DNA of 64,000 nucleotides. Origin: Nioella sp. MMSF_3534. Lineage in GTDB: Bacteria > Pseudomonadota > Alphaproteobacteria > Rhodobacterales > Rhodobacteraceae. Position numbers and translations under genes: made by a program. Below, in pieces: positions 16,372 through 25,821 of this stretch. Numbering within the stretch: the stretch's first letter is position 1; each line of letters begins with the position of its first letter. The DNA lies in contig NZ_JASHJX010000002.1 of assembly GCF_030732985.1 (NCBI RefSeq), forward strand, positions 99,633 to 163,632, read 5' to 3'. The notes under the pieces were generated by a model. The model did no database searches and had not been told where the DNA came from. It saw only the letters and a program-made list of their open reading frames with translations.

Positions 16372-18633
16372 ATGTCGAACAAGACGAAAGTCACACGCGA
16401 AGAGGCGCTGGCCTATCACCTGGAACCGCGTCCGGGGAAGATCGACATTCAGGCCTCGACCGCGATGACCACGCAGCGCGATCTGAGCCTTGCCTATTCA
16501 CCCGGTGTCGCCGTCCCGTGCGAGGCCATCGCCGAGAACCCGGAACTGGCCTATGACTACACCACCAAGGGCAACATGGTGGCGGTGATTTCCAACGGCA
16601 CGGCGGTGCTGGGTCTGGGGAACCTCGGCGCGCTGGCGTCCAAGCCGGTGATGGAAGGCAAGGCGGTGCTGTTCAAGCGCTTTGCCGACGTCAATTCCAT
16701 TGATATCGAGCTGGACACCGAGGACCCGGACGAATTCATCAAGGCAGTGCGCCTGATGGGGCCGAGTTTCGGCGGGATCAATCTTGAAGACATCAAGGCG
16801 CCGGAATGCTTCATCATTGAACAGACGCTCAAGGAACAGATGGACATTCCCGTCTTCCATGACGACCAGCACGGAACCGCGGTGATTTGTGCGGCGGGTC
16901 TGATCAACGCGCTGCATCTCTCGAACAAGAAGATCGAGGATGTGAAGATCGTGCTGAATGGCGCGGGTGCTGCCGGAATTGCCTGTCTTGAACTGCTCAA
17001 AGCCATGGGCGCGCGGCATGAAAATTGCATCATGTGCGACACCAAGGGTGTGATCTACCAGGGCCGCACCGAGGGCATGAACCAGTGGAAATCGGCCCAT
17101 GCGGTGAAGACCGAGGCGCGCACGCTGGAAGATGCCATGAAGGGCTGCGACGTGTTCCTTGGCGTGTCGGCCAAGGGCGCGGTGACGCAGGACATGGTGC
17201 TATCCATGGCGGACAATCCGGTGATCTTCGCCATGGCGAATCCCGATCCCGAGATTACCCCGGAAGAAGCGCATGAGGTGCGGGTGGATGCCATCGTGGC
17301 CACCGGGCGCAGCGACTACCCCAACCAGGTGAACAACGTTCTGGGCTTTCCCTATCTCTTCCGTGGGGCGCTGGACATTCACGCGCGTGCCATCAATGAC
17401 GAAATGAAGATCGCCTGTGCCGAGGCGCTGGCTGAGTTGGCTCGTGAAGATGTGCCGGATGAGGTCGCCATGGCCTATGGGCGCAAGCTGTCCTTCGGGC
17501 GCGACTACATCATCCCGACGCCGTTCGATCCGCGCCTGATCTACACGATCCCGCCCGCCGTAGCGAAGGCCGGGATGGAAACCGGCGTGGCGCGGCGGCC
17601 GATCATCGACCTTGATGCCTATGCACAGACCCTGAATGCGCGGATGGACCCGACGGCCTCGATCCTGCGCGGGATCAACGCGCGCGCCCGCGCGGCGCAG
17701 GCCCGCATGATCTTTGCGGAAGGCGATGATGTGCGCGTCCTGCGCGCGGCGGTGGCCTATCAGCGCAACGGCATGGGCAAGGCCATTGTCGTTGGTCGCG
17801 ATGCGGATGTGAAACAGAAGCTGGAAAGCGTGGGTCTTGCCGATGCGGTGCGCGAATTGCAGATCGTGAACGCGGCGAACACGCCTCATCTCGATACCTA
17901 CAAATCCTTCCTCTACGACCGGCTGCAGCGCAAGGGCTTTGACCGCACCGATATTCACCGGCTGGCCGCCCGTGATCGTCATGTGTTTTCGTCGCTGATG
18001 CTGGCCCATGGTCATGGTGATGGGCTGGTGACCGGGGCCACCCGCAAATCGGCGCATGTGCTGGGACTGATCGGGCATGTCTTCGATGCGCGGGCGCAGG
18101 ATGGGGCTGTTGGGGTCACGGTTTTGATGAACAAGGGCAAGATCGTTCTGATCGGCGATACGTTGGTCCATGAATGGCCCGAGGCCGAGGATCTGGCCCT
18201 GATCGCGCAGCGCGGTGCAACCGTGGCGCGTGGACTGGGGATTGAGCCGCGTGTGGCCTTCGTCAGCTTCTCGACCTACGGTTATCCGGTATCGGAACGG
18301 GCCGAGAAGATGCACCTTGCGCCAGAGGTTCTGGACAAGTGGGACGTGGATTTCGAATATGATGGCGAGATGACCGTCGACGTCGCCCTGAACCGCGAAG
18401 TCATGGCGCAGTATCCGTTCACCCGCCTGTCCGGTCCCGCGAATGTGCTGGTGGTGCCGGCGCGGCATTCGGCGTCGATCTCGGTCAAGCTGATGCAGGA
18501 AATGGCTGGCGCGACCGTGATCGGTCCGATCCTGACGGGGCTGGAACATCCTGTGCAGATCTGCTCGACGGGGTCTACCTCGAACGACATCCTGAACATG
18601 GCCGCGATGGCCGCCAGCCGCATTGGCCACTGA
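16372..18633 (+). CDS. maeB: NADP-dependent malic enzyme with phosphotransacetylase-like C-terminal domain
   Basis: 753 residues, the length of the two-domain MaeB type. The N-terminal malic enzyme half (about 1-430) has SLAYSPGVAVPCEAIAENP, the metal-site HDDQHGTAVICAAGL and a Rossmann segment VLNGAGAAGIACLELL. It converts malate to pyruvate, CO2 and NAD(P)H. The C-terminal half (about 440-753) resembles phosphate acetyltransferase (ARMIFAEGDDVRVLRAA, ATRKSAHVLGLIGHVF, STSNDILNMAAMAAS). In MaeB it serves acetyl-CoA-responsive regulation rather than catalysis. It is monocistronic, with a terminator directly after the stop. Confidence 0.93.
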   Translation: MSNKTKVTREEALAYHLEPRPGKIDIQASTAMTTQRDLSLAYSPGVAVPCEAIAENPELAYDYTTKGNMVAVISNGTAVLGLGNLGALASKPVMEGKAVLFKRFADVNSIDIELDTEDPDEFIKAVRLMGPSFGGINLEDIKAPECFIIEQTLKEQMDIPVFHDDQHGTAVICAAGLINALHLSNKKIEDVKIVLNGAGAAGIACLELLKAMGARHENCIMCDTKGVIYQGRTEGMNQWKSAHAVKTEARTLEDAMKGCDVFLGVSAKGAVTQDMVLSMADNPVIFAMANPDPEITPEEAHEVRVDAIVATGRSDYPNQVNNVLGFPYLFRGALDIHARAINDEMKIACAEALAELAREDVPDEVAMAYGRKLSFGRDYIIPTPFDPRLIYTIPPAVAKAGMETGVARRPIIDLDAYAQTLNARMDPTASILRGINARARAAQARMIFAEGDDVRVLRAAVAYQRNGMGKAIVVGRDADVKQKLESVGLADAVRELQIVNAANTPHLDTYKSFLYDRLQRKGFDRTDIHRLAARDRHVFSSLMLAHGHGDGLVTGATRKSAHVLGLIGHVFDARAQDGAVGVTVLMNKGKIVLIGDTLVHEWPEAEDLALIAQRGATVARGLGIEPRVAFVSFSTYGYPVSERAEKMHLAPEVLDKWDVDFEYDGEMTVDVALNREVMAQYPFTRLSGPANVLVVPARHSASISVKLMQEMAGATVIGPILTGLEHPVQICSTGSTSNDILNMAAMAASRIGH

Positions 18634-18640
18634 ATGGAAA

Positions 18641-18669
18641 AGGCCCGCGAGATTGACTCTCGCGGGCCT
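18641..18669. terminator. strong bidirectional rho-independent terminator
   Basis: A perfect 12-bp stem, AGGCCCGCGAGA (18641-18652) with TCTCGCGGGCCT (18658-18669), closes a five-base loop. Rightward it is followed by GTTTCGTCTCT. Leftward the complementary strand continues with TTTTCC. It sits between convergent maeB and dnaJ and should serve both. Confidence 0.85.
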
Positions 18670-18693
18670 GTTTCGTCTCTAAACCGGGCGATT

Positions 18694-19842
18694 TCAGCTC
18701 GTCATCCCGTCCCAGAAATTCTTGACCTTGTCGAAGAAGCCGGTGGCATTCGGGTTGTTCGACTTGGCGCAGGACTCCTCGAACTGGCGCAACAGCTCTT
18801 TCTGTTCGCTGGTCAGTTTCACCGGGGTTTCCACCGCCAGCTCGATATACATATCGCCCTGACCGGTGCCGCGTAGGGCGGGCATGCCCTTGGACCGCAG
18901 GCGCATCTGACGCCCGGATTGAGACCCTTCCGGCACCTTCACGCGGCTGCGGCCACCGTCGATCGTGGGCACCTCGACCTCGCCCCCCAAAGCGGCCTTG
19001 GTCATCGACACCGGCACCCGGCAGAACAGATCCAGCCCGTCGCGCTGGAAGATCGCGTGATCCTGCACTTCGATGAAGATATAGAGATCACCCGGAGGCC
19101 CGCCGCGCAGCCCGGCCTCTCCCTCGCCCGAAAGGCGAATGCGGGTGCCTGTTTCGACACCGGCGGGGATGTTGACCGACAGGGCCTTCTCCTTCTCGGT
19201 CCGGCCCGATCCACCGCAGACACGGCAGGGGTTTTTCACGATCTGACCCGCGCCCGAACAGGTGGGACAGGTGCGTTCAACGGTGAAGAAGCCCTGCTGA
19301 GCGCGCACCTTGCCCATGCCGGAACAGGTGGGGCAGGTCTGGGGCTCGGCCCCGCCTTCCGCGCCGCTGCCGTTGCATTCACCGCAAGACACAGAGGTCG
19401 GGACGGTGATCGCCTTTTGCAGGCCCGCATAGGCCTCTTCCAGCGAAATTCGCAGGTTATAGCGCAGGTCGGATCCGCGCGTGGCCCTGTTGCGGGCACC
19501 ACCGCGCTGACCTCCCATGAAATCGCCGAACAGGTCTTCGAACACATCGGAAAAGGCACTGGCGAAATCGCCCTGGCCCCGGCCACCGCCCGCGCGCGGG
19601 CCGCCGCCCATGCCGCCGTCGAATGCCGCGTGACCATAGCGGTCATAGGCGGCCTTCTTGTCGGCGTCCTTCAGCACTTCGTAGGCTTCGTTGACTTCCT
19701 TGAACTGAGCCTCGGCATCCGGATTGTCCGCGTTGCGGTCCGGGTGCAGTTCCTTGGCCTTCTTGCGGTAGGCCTTTTTCAGTTCGTCCGCCGAGGCCCC
19801 CTTGGAGGCCCCGAGAACCTCGTAATAGTCGCGTTTTGCCAT
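18694..19842 (-). CDS. dnaJ: chaperone protein DnaJ (Hsp40)
   Basis: 382 residues from ATG 19842, which gives the standard N-terminus [15 protein letters not shown]. The J domain (1-70) has HPD at 33-35, the motif that stimulates DnaK ATPase. A G/F-rich linker ([18 protein letters not shown]) follows, then four zinc repeats [24 protein letters not shown] and CRVCGGSG and the substrate-binding C-domains. It lies 79 bases downstream of dnaK in the same direction, with a hairpin in the gap, and ends at the strong terminator. Confidence 0.97.
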   Translation of the reverse strand: MAKRDYYEVLGASKGASADELKKAYRKKAKELHPDRNADNPDAEAQFKEVNEAYEVLKDADKKAAYDRYGHAAFDGGMGGGPRAGGGRGQGDFASAFSDVFEDLFGDFMGGQRGGARNRATRGSDLRYNLRISLEEAYAGLQKAITVPTSVSCGECNGSGAEGGAEPQTCPTCSGMGKVRAQQGFFTVERTCPTCSGAGQIVKNPCRVCGGSGRTEKEKALSVNIPAGVETGTRIRLSGEGEAGLRGGPPGDLYIFIEVQDHAIFQRDGLDLFCRVPVSMTKAALGGEVEVPTIDGGRSRVKVPEGSQSGRQMRLRSKGMPALRGTGQGDMYIELAVETPVKLTSEQKELLRQFEESCAKSNNPNATGFFDKVKNFWDGMTS

Positions 19843-19870
19843 TTGGATTGCTGCCTTCCTCAAACGCGCA

Positions 19871-19899
19871 GACCGGCCAAGGGGTGTCCTCAGCCGGTC
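19871..19899 (-). other. hairpin in the dnaK-dnaJ spacer
   Basis: GACCGGC (19871-19877) and GCCGGTC (19893-19899) form a perfect 7-bp stem with a 15-base loop in the dnaK-dnaJ transcript, 28 bases before the dnaJ ATG. There is no T tract, so it is more likely an RNA-processing or partial-attenuation element than a terminator. Confidence 0.35.
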
Positions 19900-19921
19900 G
19901 CACGTGGGTCAGTTCACGCGA

Positions 19922-21835
19922 TCACGACCGACGGTCGTTGTCGAGATCCTCGAAATCCGCGTCCACGATGTCGTCATCGACGCCGCCGGGTTCGTCCACA
20001 CCGTCAGGCGCGTCTTCGCCAGCTTCCTCGGCCTGGGCCTTGTAGATGGCTTCACCCAGCTTCATCGCGGCTTCGGTGACGTTCTGGATGCCGCCCTTGA
20101 TCTTGGCCGCGTCTTCGGAGTCCAGCGTTTCTTCCAGCGCCTTGATCGCCAGTTCGATGGCTTCGATGGTGGTCGGATCGACCTTGTCGCCATGTTCTTC
20201 CATCGACTTCTGGGTCGAGTGGATCAGGCTTTCGGCCTGGTTCTTCGCTTCGACCAGTTCCTTGCGGCTCTTGTCGGCCTCGGCGTTTTCTTCGGCTTCG
20301 CGCACCATGCGTTCGATATCGTCATCGGACAGGCCACCGGATGCCTGGATGGTGATCTGCTGTTCCTTGCCGGTGCCCTTGTCCTTGGCACCCACGGACA
20401 CGATGCCGTTGGCGTCGATGTCGAAGGTCACTTCGATCTGGGGCATGCCGCGCGGAGCGGGCGGGATGTTTTCAAGGTTGAACTGGCCCAGCATCTTGTT
20501 GTCGGCCGCCATTTCCCGTTCACCCTGGAACACGCGAATGGTCACGGCGTTCTGGTTGTCTTCCGCGGTCGAGAAGATCTGCGACTTCTTGGTCGGGATC
20601 GTCGTGTTGCGGTCGATCAGGCGGGTGAAAACACCACCGAGCGTTTCGATGCCAAGCGACAGGGGCGTCACGTCCAGCAGAACCACGTCCTTGACGTCGC
20701 CTTGAAGAACACCGGCCTGAATGGCGGCACCCAGGGCCACGACTTCGTCGGGGTTCACACCCTTGTGCGGTTCCTTGCCGAAGAAGCTCGACACTTCCGA
20801 GATCACCTTGGGCATGCGGGTCATGCCGCCGACCAGGACGATCTCGTCGATCTCGCCCTTGGACAGGCCAGCATCCTTCAGCGCGGCCTGACAGGGCTTG
20901 AGCGACGCCTTGATCAGATCACCCACCAGCGATTCCAGCTTGGCGCGGGTCAGCTTCATGACCATATGCAGCGGCGTGCCGTCCTTGCCCATCGAGATGA
21001 AGGGCTGGTTGATTTCGGTCTGGGTGGCGGAGCTGAGTTCGATCTTGGCTTTCTCGGCGGCCTCTTTCAGACGCTGCAGGGCCATCTTGTCCTTGGTCAG
21101 GTCGACGCCGTGTTCCTTTTTGAACTCGTCCGCCAAGTAGTTGACAATGCGCATGTCAAAGTCTTCACCGCCAAGGAAGGTGTCGCCGTTGGTGGATTTC
21201 ACTTCGAAGAGGCCGTCGTCAATCTCCAGAATGGTGATGTCGAAGGTACCGCCACCAAGGTCATAGACCGCGATGGTTTTGCTGTCCTTCTTGTCCAGAC
21301 CATAGGCCAGCGCGGCGGCGGTCGGTTCGTTGATGATGCGCAGCACTTCGAGGCCGGCGATCTTGCCGGCGTCCTTGGTGGCCTGACGCTGGGCGTCGTT
21401 GAAATAGGCGGGCACGGTAATGACGGCTTGCGTCACTTCCTCGCCAAGATAGCTTTCGGCGGTTTCCTTCATCTTGCCCAGGATCAGCGCGGACACCTGG
21501 CTGGGGCTGTACTTCTCGCCCTTCACCTCGACCCAGGCGTCGCCATTGCCACCGTCCACGATGGCATAGGGCACCAGTTTCTTGTCCTTCTCGACCGCGG
21601 GGTCGCCCACGCGGCGGCCGATCAGTCGCTTTACGGCGAAGATGGTGTTGTCAGGGTTGGTGACGGCCTGCCGCTTTGCGGCCTGACCCACCAGCTTTTC
21701 GTCATCGGTGTAGCCGACGATCGAAGGGGTGGTGCGTGCGCCTTCCGAGTTCTCGATAACGCGGGGCTGCGATCCGTCCATGATGGCAACACAGGAGTTC
21801 GTGGTGCCGAGGTCGATACCAATCACTTTGGCCAT
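19922..21835 (-). CDS. dnaK: chaperone protein DnaK (Hsp70)
   Basis: 637 residues, normal for bacterial DnaK. The N-terminal ATPase domain starts [21 protein letters not shown] and contains [16 protein letters not shown] and GGMTRMPKV. The linker [20 protein letters not shown] follows near residue 385, then the beta substrate-binding domain and the helical lid. The C-terminus ends in an acidic tail with many D and E residues. It is transcribed from a very good RpoH promoter at 21946-21975 and followed by dnaJ. GrpE is encoded separately at 12925-13500. Confidence 0.98.
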   Translation of the reverse strand: MAKVIGIDLGTTNSCVAIMDGSQPRVIENSEGARTTPSIVGYTDDEKLVGQAAKRQAVTNPDNTIFAVKRLIGRRVGDPAVEKDKKLVPYAIVDGGNGDAWVEVKGEKYSPSQVSALILGKMKETAESYLGEEVTQAVITVPAYFNDAQRQATKDAGKIAGLEVLRIINEPTAAALAYGLDKKDSKTIAVYDLGGGTFDITILEIDDGLFEVKSTNGDTFLGGEDFDMRIVNYLADEFKKEHGVDLTKDKMALQRLKEAAEKAKIELSSATQTEINQPFISMGKDGTPLHMVMKLTRAKLESLVGDLIKASLKPCQAALKDAGLSKGEIDEIVLVGGMTRMPKVISEVSSFFGKEPHKGVNPDEVVALGAAIQAGVLQGDVKDVVLLDVTPLSLGIETLGGVFTRLIDRNTTIPTKKSQIFSTAEDNQNAVTIRVFQGEREMAADNKMLGQFNLENIPPAPRGMPQIEVTFDIDANGIVSVGAKDKGTGKEQQITIQASGGLSDDDIERMVREAEENAEADKSRKELVEAKNQAESLIHSTQKSMEEHGDKVDPTTIEAIELAIKALEETLDSEDAAKIKGGIQNVTEAAMKLGEAIYKAQAEEAGEDAPDGVDEPGGVDDDIVDADFEDLDNDRRS

Positions 21836-21945
21836 GTCTTTGTCATTCCTTCTTCAAGGCGATGTTGCAGGGGGCGGGTCCGATTGCGGCCCCCGGCCCC
21901 TTATCCCAATTTGGCCGGAGAGTGCCCCGACCGAGCTTCGCAGGG

Positions 21946-21975
21946 TATATAAGTGGGGGTTCCGGCCGCTGCAAG
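21946..21975 (-). promoter_or_regulatory. heat-shock (RpoH, sigma-32) promoter of dnaK
   Basis: On the minus strand CTTGCAG (21975-21969) and CTTATATA (21953-21946) are placed so that CTTG and CTTATAT are 18 bp apart. This matches the alphaproteobacterial RpoH pattern CTTG-N17/18-CYTATNT. It lies about 110 bp before the dnaK ATG. Confidence 0.75.
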
Positions 21976-22048
21976 CGTGGCAAAGCGTTGAAATGGACGG
22001 AATCCGACTCAGGTTCCATCCGTGGAAGAGATTGAGAGAGGTGCGCCC

Positions 22049-22651
22049 ATGAACAAGCTGCAGATTCAGGGCTTCGACATCTATCCCGACCACCTGTCGC
22101 CCGATGCGCAGGTGCAGATGGTCGCGGATATCCGCAAGGTTGTTCAAGCGGCGCCGCTGTTTCACCCCGTAACGCCTCGCGGGCAGCAGATGTCGGTGCG
22201 CATGACGTCTGCGGGCCGGTTCGGCTGGGTCAGTGACAGGCGGGGCTACCGTTATGAGGCGACGCATCCGAACGGGATGGAGTGGCCCGCGATTCCGAGC
22301 AGCATTCTGGCCGTCTGGCAGGATCTGTCGGGGACCGATCGGACGCCGGATTGCTGTCTGATCAACTTCTATGGCGAAGGCGCCCGCATGGGGCTGCATC
22401 AGGACAAGGACGAACAGGATTTCAGCCAGCCGGTTTTGTCCATCTCACTCGGGGATGAGGCCCTGTTTCGGATGGGCAATGTCGAACGTGGCGGAGCGAC
22501 CAGATCCGTCTGGCTGCGGTCCGGTGATGTGGTGGTGATGGGTGGCGAGGCGCGGCTACGCCATCACGGGATCGACCGCATCAAGTTTGGCTCCTCCCCG
22601 CTGTTGCCGAACGGGGGGAGGATCAACCTGACCTTGCGCGTGGTCGATTAG
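22049..22651 (+). CDS. alkB: AlkB-type DNA/RNA demethylase, Fe(II)/2-oxoglutarate dioxygenase
   Basis: 200 residues from ATG 22049 (AGAGG seven bases upstream). AlkB repairs 1-methyladenine and 3-methylcytosine by oxidative demethylation. Iron ligands are His117 and Asp119 in MGLHQDKDE and the distal His173 in RLRHHGIDR. RINLTLR (191-197) supplies the 2-oxoglutarate and substrate arginines. INFYGEGARMG is the usual strand before the HxD. It is monocistronic. Its stop overlaps that of the convergent SH3b gene by four bases. No adaptive-response (Ada) gene was seen nearby. Confidence 0.93.
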   Translation: MNKLQIQGFDIYPDHLSPDAQVQMVADIRKVVQAAPLFHPVTPRGQQMSVRMTSAGRFGWVSDRRGYRYEATHPNGMEWPAIPSSILAVWQDLSGTDRTPDCCLINFYGEGARMGLHQDKDEQDFSQPVLSISLGDEALFRMGNVERGGATRSVWLRSGDVVVMGGEARLRHHGIDRIKFGSSPLLPNGGRINLTLRVVD

Positions 22652-23268
22652 CGCGACAGGGAACAGCAGCCTTCCAGCAGCTCGGACCCCTGGGGGCTCG
22701 TGCGCAGGAAATGGGCGATGATGCCGTAGTCCCGGTCGCTCATGCCATCTGAACAGATGCCGCGGCGGATGAAGGCCGTCATCCTGGAATTGCCGCTGTC
22801 CAGAACCATGCCGAACGCCTGCGGTCCCCTGGCAGAGGCGGTTCCGCTCCATAATTCTGCGAAGGGTTCCGGGGCGGCCATCGTCACGCTGTTGAAGTTG
22901 CCGCCACCGATCAGGCGCTCAAAGCTCCAGAACGGTTCCGTCCCATGGCAATAGAGCGGTGCGGGAAGGCCTGCGTTCCAGTCCGGCCCCATGCGGCTGA
23001 GAAACCGCATCGAGGACCAGCCGGATGTTTCCCCGATGATGACGCGGCCCCAACGGCGATCTTCAGTCGTGCCCACAACCTCCACATGGGTCTGGTTCGG
23101 GGCGAAAGACCCGATGATCTGATGGTTTACGCCGGGACCGGACCGCACGTTCAGCACGTCTGTCGCAGCCACACCGGTGACACGGTAAAGCGCGGGGTAA
23201 TCATGTACCTGGGCTGCCACTGCATGGCCAAGAATAACAAGGAATAGGGTCAAAAGAAGTTTTTTCAT
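22648..23268 (-). CDS. secreted SH3b-domain protein of unknown function
   Basis: 206 residues from ATG 23268. A clear signal peptide MKKLLLTLFLVILGHAVAAQ places it in the periplasm or beyond. Residues about 25-90 form a bacterial SH3 domain (VLNVRSGPGVNHQIIGSFA, WGRVIIGETSGWSSMRFL). The C-terminal part starts with CHGTEPFWSFER, a GTEPFWS motif I associate with a COG3650/COG4991-type conserved domain of unknown role. Four further cysteines in the second half may form disulfides. Its ATG overlaps the stop of the upstream export permease (ATGA), so the two are translated together. A link to polysaccharide export is inferred from that coupling only. Confidence 0.75.
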   Translation of the reverse strand: MKKLLLTLFLVILGHAVAAQVHDYPALYRVTGVAATDVLNVRSGPGVNHQIIGSFAPNQTHVEVVGTTEDRRWGRVIIGETSGWSSMRFLSRMGPDWNAGLPAPLYCHGTEPFWSFERLIGGGNFNSVTMAAPEPFAELWSGTASARGPQAFGMVLDSGNSRMTAFIRRGICSDGMSDRDYGIIAHFLRTSPQGSELLEGCCSLSR

Positions 23269-24089
23269 CGTCCTGCCGTCCAGCTCGCGGAAACCCGTTT
23301 CCGGGTATAGAAATCGCCCATGAGCCCCAGCATCACGAGGGCGATGGTGAAATAGATCGGGTAGTGCCAATTGGTGTGATGCGGGAAGTAATTATTGAAG
23401 GCAAAGCCGCGCGCCTGGTCGATCAGGTGGAACAGCGGGTTCCACGTGAACCAGGGCAGCATCATGGCCGGCAATGCGTTTGCAACGAACATCTTGCCGG
23501 ACGCGATCATGTTTGCACGGGTATAAACGCTTTGCAGGATCCCGATCAGATCAGGGAACCAGGGCTTTAGGTTCATGAAGATCAGCCCGACCGCGCAGCC
23601 GGATGCCCATGACAGCAGATACATGAAGATCACGCCCGACCAGTCATGAATGACCAGCCCGTCAAAGATCGTGTGAATCCCCAACAGGATCACGCAGAGC
23701 GACAGCGTCTGGATATACAGTGCGGACAGGGCCGACGACACGATGGCCACGATCGTATTCATCGGCGCGTGCAGCATCATGGCCGAGGTCGGACCCTCTG
23801 CCCCCATGACGGCACCAAGGGCCTTGATATGGGTCAGATAGAGGAAAATGCCGGTCACGAGGTAGATCAGGAAATCCCCCCGGATCATCATGCTACGCGT
23901 GCCCAGAACCGTGAACATGAAGTAGAAGGCCACGACGAACAGGATCGCCTGAAGCATGCTCATGAGCAGGGCCATGATGGCATTGCCGTGCGATTGCCGG
24001 ACCTTTCGAACCGTGGAGGTATATGTCAGCTCAGCCAGACTCAGCAGAATGGCGAAGGTCGATTTGCGTCTGGAATGACCGAACTGCAT
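23265..24089 (-). CDS. ABC-2 type polysaccharide export permease (KpsM/Wzm-like)
   Basis: 274 residues with about six hydrophobic segments (for example MSMLQAILFVVAFYFMF, FLIYLVTGIFLYL and GVIFMYLLSWASGCAVGLIF) after a short cytoplasmic N-terminus. The pattern and length fit KpsM-type permeases that export capsule or O-antigen chains across the inner membrane. The ATPase partner (KpsT/Wzt) is not adjacent and not found in the window. It is divergent from cysQ-kdsB, and kdsB makes CMP-Kdo, the donor for the Kdo linker of KpsM-exported capsules. No good ribosome site was seen for ATG 24089, so the start is uncertain. Confidence 0.75.
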   Translation of the reverse strand: MQFGHSRRKSTFAILLSLAELTYTSTVRKVRQSHGNAIMALLMSMLQAILFVVAFYFMFTVLGTRSMMIRGDFLIYLVTGIFLYLTHIKALGAVMGAEGPTSAMMLHAPMNTIVAIVSSALSALYIQTLSLCVILLGIHTIFDGLVIHDWSGVIFMYLLSWASGCAVGLIFMNLKPWFPDLIGILQSVYTRANMIASGKMFVANALPAMMLPWFTWNPLFHLIDQARGFAFNNYFPHHTNWHYPIYFTIALVMLGLMGDFYTRKRVSASWTAGR

Positions 24090-24149
24090 GCGTGTACCGA
24101 AATGTTATCTGCCCGAACGTCTGGCCCCCGTCTTTGTCGCAGGGATACC

Positions 24150-24178
24150 TTGCTCAATTCTTGTTAGGCGACGATAAC
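24150..24178 (+). promoter_or_regulatory. candidate promoter of the cysQ-kdsB-glycosyltransferase run
   Basis: TTGCTC (24150-24155) and GATAAC (24173-24178) with 17 bp between them stand 45 bp before the cysQ ATG, in the 133-bp gap to the divergent export permease. Confidence 0.35.
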
Positions 24179-24222
24179 GGCAAAAAGTGGTTTTTTCAAT
24201 GAAACTCCCAAGGAGGAACGGG

Positions 24223-25020
24223 ATGGATTTCCCCAGTATCGAGAAAGTCTTCCGCACCCTGGCCCTGCAGGCTGGTGATCGAATCATGGAGATTTACAAT
24301 GCCGATGATTTCGAGGTGAAGGCAAAGTCGGACGAAAGCCCGGTGACCGAGGCTGATGAGGCCGCCGATGCCCTGATTTCGGCAGGGATCAGATCGGCTT
24401 TCCCGGACATGGTTCTTGTGACCGAGGAACAGGCAGCCAGCCACGAGCAATCCGCCAGCAGTTTCATCATCGTCGATCCGCTGGACGGCACCAAGGAATT
24501 CATCAAGCGCCGGGGCGATTTCACGGTGAACATCGCCCTTGTGCAGGACGGCGTGCCGATCCGAGGAGTCGTTTATGCGCCTGCCAAGGGGCGGTTGTTC
24601 TACACCGAGGCTGATGGTCGATCCGTCGAGGAAACCGGGCCGTTCGACATTGATAACAAGGGCAACGTTGCCGCGATTTCAGTCTCTAAACCGGATAATT
24701 CGGCTCTTCTGGTCGTCGCAAGCAAGTCGCACCGGGATGCCGCGACCGATGCCTATATCGGCAAGTACAATGTCGAAGACATGAAGAGCGCGGGGTCATC
24801 CCTCAAGTTCTGTCTGGTCGCAACGGGCGAGGCCGATCTCTACCCGCGTCTTGGCCGGACGATGGAATGGGACACGGCAGCGGGTGACGCGGTTCTGCGT
24901 GGTGCGGGTGGGCATGTGATCCGGTTCGACGATCACACCCCGTTCACCTACGGTAAACCGGGATATGAGAACCCGTTCTTCATCGCCCATGCTCCGGGCG
25001 TCGATCTCAAGGCTGGCTGA
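24223..25020 (+). CDS. cysQ: 3'(2'),5'-bisphosphate nucleotidase CysQ
   Basis: 265 residues from ATG 24223, six bases after a perfect AGGAGG (24211-24216). The upstream ATG 24199 lacks a comparable site. CysQ hydrolyses 3'-phosphoadenosine 5'-phosphate (PAP), the product of PAPS-using enzymes, to AMP. Metal-site motifs are VTEEQ (66-70), DPLDGTKEF (85-93) and WDTAAGDAVLRGAGG near residue 223. SDESPVTEADEAAD fits the family N-domain. kdsB follows with no gap. Being in a run that ends in a sulfotransferase, it may keep PAP from inhibiting that enzyme. Confidence 0.9.
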   Translation: MDFPSIEKVFRTLALQAGDRIMEIYNADDFEVKAKSDESPVTEADEAADALISAGIRSAFPDMVLVTEEQAASHEQSASSFIIVDPLDGTKEFIKRRGDFTVNIALVQDGVPIRGVVYAPAKGRLFYTEADGRSVEETGPFDIDNKGNVAAISVSKPDNSALLVVASKSHRDAATDAYIGKYNVEDMKSAGSSLKFCLVATGEADLYPRLGRTMEWDTAAGDAVLRGAGGHVIRFDDHTPFTYGKPGYENPFFIAHAPGVDLKAG

Positions 25021-25821
25021 ATGACCACTGTTTGCATCATCCCCGCTCGCTATGCGTCGACACGTTATCCCGGCAAGCCGCTGGCAGAGCTGAAGGGCGC
25101 CACCGGCATGTCCCGCAGTCTGATCGAACGCAGCTGGATGGCTGCGCAAGAAGTTGATGGCGTGGATGCGGTCTATGTGGCGACGGACGATGATCGAATC
25201 CGCACGGCGGCAGAGGCGTTCGGGGCCGAGGTGCTGATGACATCGGACAGCTGCCGAAACGGCACAGAACGCTGTGCCGAAGCGCTGGGCATGCTGGGCG
25301 ATGACGTAGACATGGTGGTGAACCTTCAAGGGGATGCACCGCTGACGCCCGCCTGGTTTCTGGAGGATCTGATCAGCGGACTGAAAGCCGCCCCCGATGC
25401 GGCCCTTGCTACCCCGGTTCTGTGCTGTGACGGGGAAACCCATTCGGCGCTTATGGCCGACCGGCATGCAGGGCGCGTTGGCGGCACAACGGCGGTCTTC
25501 GACGCCAATCGTCATGCGCTCTATTTCTCGAAAGAGGTCATCCCCTACACGGGCCGTATCTATCAGCGCGATGAGCCGACTCCGGTGTTCCACCATGTCG
25601 GTGTCTATGCCTATCGGCCCGATGCCTTGTCGGCCTACTCGACCTGGCCGGTTGGCGCGCTGGAAACACTGGAAGGGCTGGAACAGCTTCGGTTCCTTGA
25701 AAACGGTCACAACGTTCTGTGTGTCGAGGTGGAGGCGCGAGGCCGCAAGTTCTGGGAGCTGAACAACCCGGAAGACGTGCCGAGAATAGAGACCATGCTG
25801 GCTGAGATGGGGGCGCCTTGA
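25021..25821 (+). CDS. kdsB: 3-deoxy-manno-octulosonate cytidylyltransferase (CMP-Kdo synthetase)
   Basis: 266 residues. KdsB couples Kdo to CMP for lipid A-core and for Kdo-linked capsules. Motifs visible are the nucleotide loop IIPARYASTRYPGKPL at 6-21, TSDSCRNGTERCAEAL, VNLQGDAPL and HHVGVYAYRPDALSAY. C-terminal EQLRFLENGHNVLCVEV is typical. The ATG follows the cysQ stop directly, and the stop overlaps the TTG start of the next glycosyltransferase. The sequence around residues 125-165 departs from the common lipid A-type KdsB (LCCDGETHSALMADRHAG), so a capsule-type KdsB (KpsU-like role) is possible. Confidence 0.88.
   Translation: MTTVCIIPARYASTRYPGKPLAELKGATGMSRSLIERSWMAAQEVDGVDAVYVATDDDRIRTAAEAFGAEVLMTSDSCRNGTERCAEALGMLGDDVDMVVNLQGDAPLTPAWFLEDLISGLKAAPDAALATPVLCCDGETHSALMADRHAGRVGGTTAVFDANRHALYFSKEVIPYTGRIYQRDEPTPVFHHVGVYAYRPDALSAYSTWPVGALETLEGLEQLRFLENGHNVLCVEVEARGRKFWELNNPEDVPRIETMLAEMGAP

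Noticed and set aside
17200..18630. 476-codon open frame opposite the malic enzyme gene
   Set aside because: Shadow of maeB codon use, with no ribosome site and no recognisable domain.
19904..21952. 682-codon open frame on the plus strand opposite dnaK
   Set aside because: A shadow frame of a high-GC gene. The minus strand encodes an unmistakable DnaK.
23438..23453. parS-like GGTTCCACGTGAACCA in the export permease gene
   Set aside because: Three mismatches including an arm position important for ParB, and not a perfect palindrome. It is 16 kb from the other sites, so kept only as a note.
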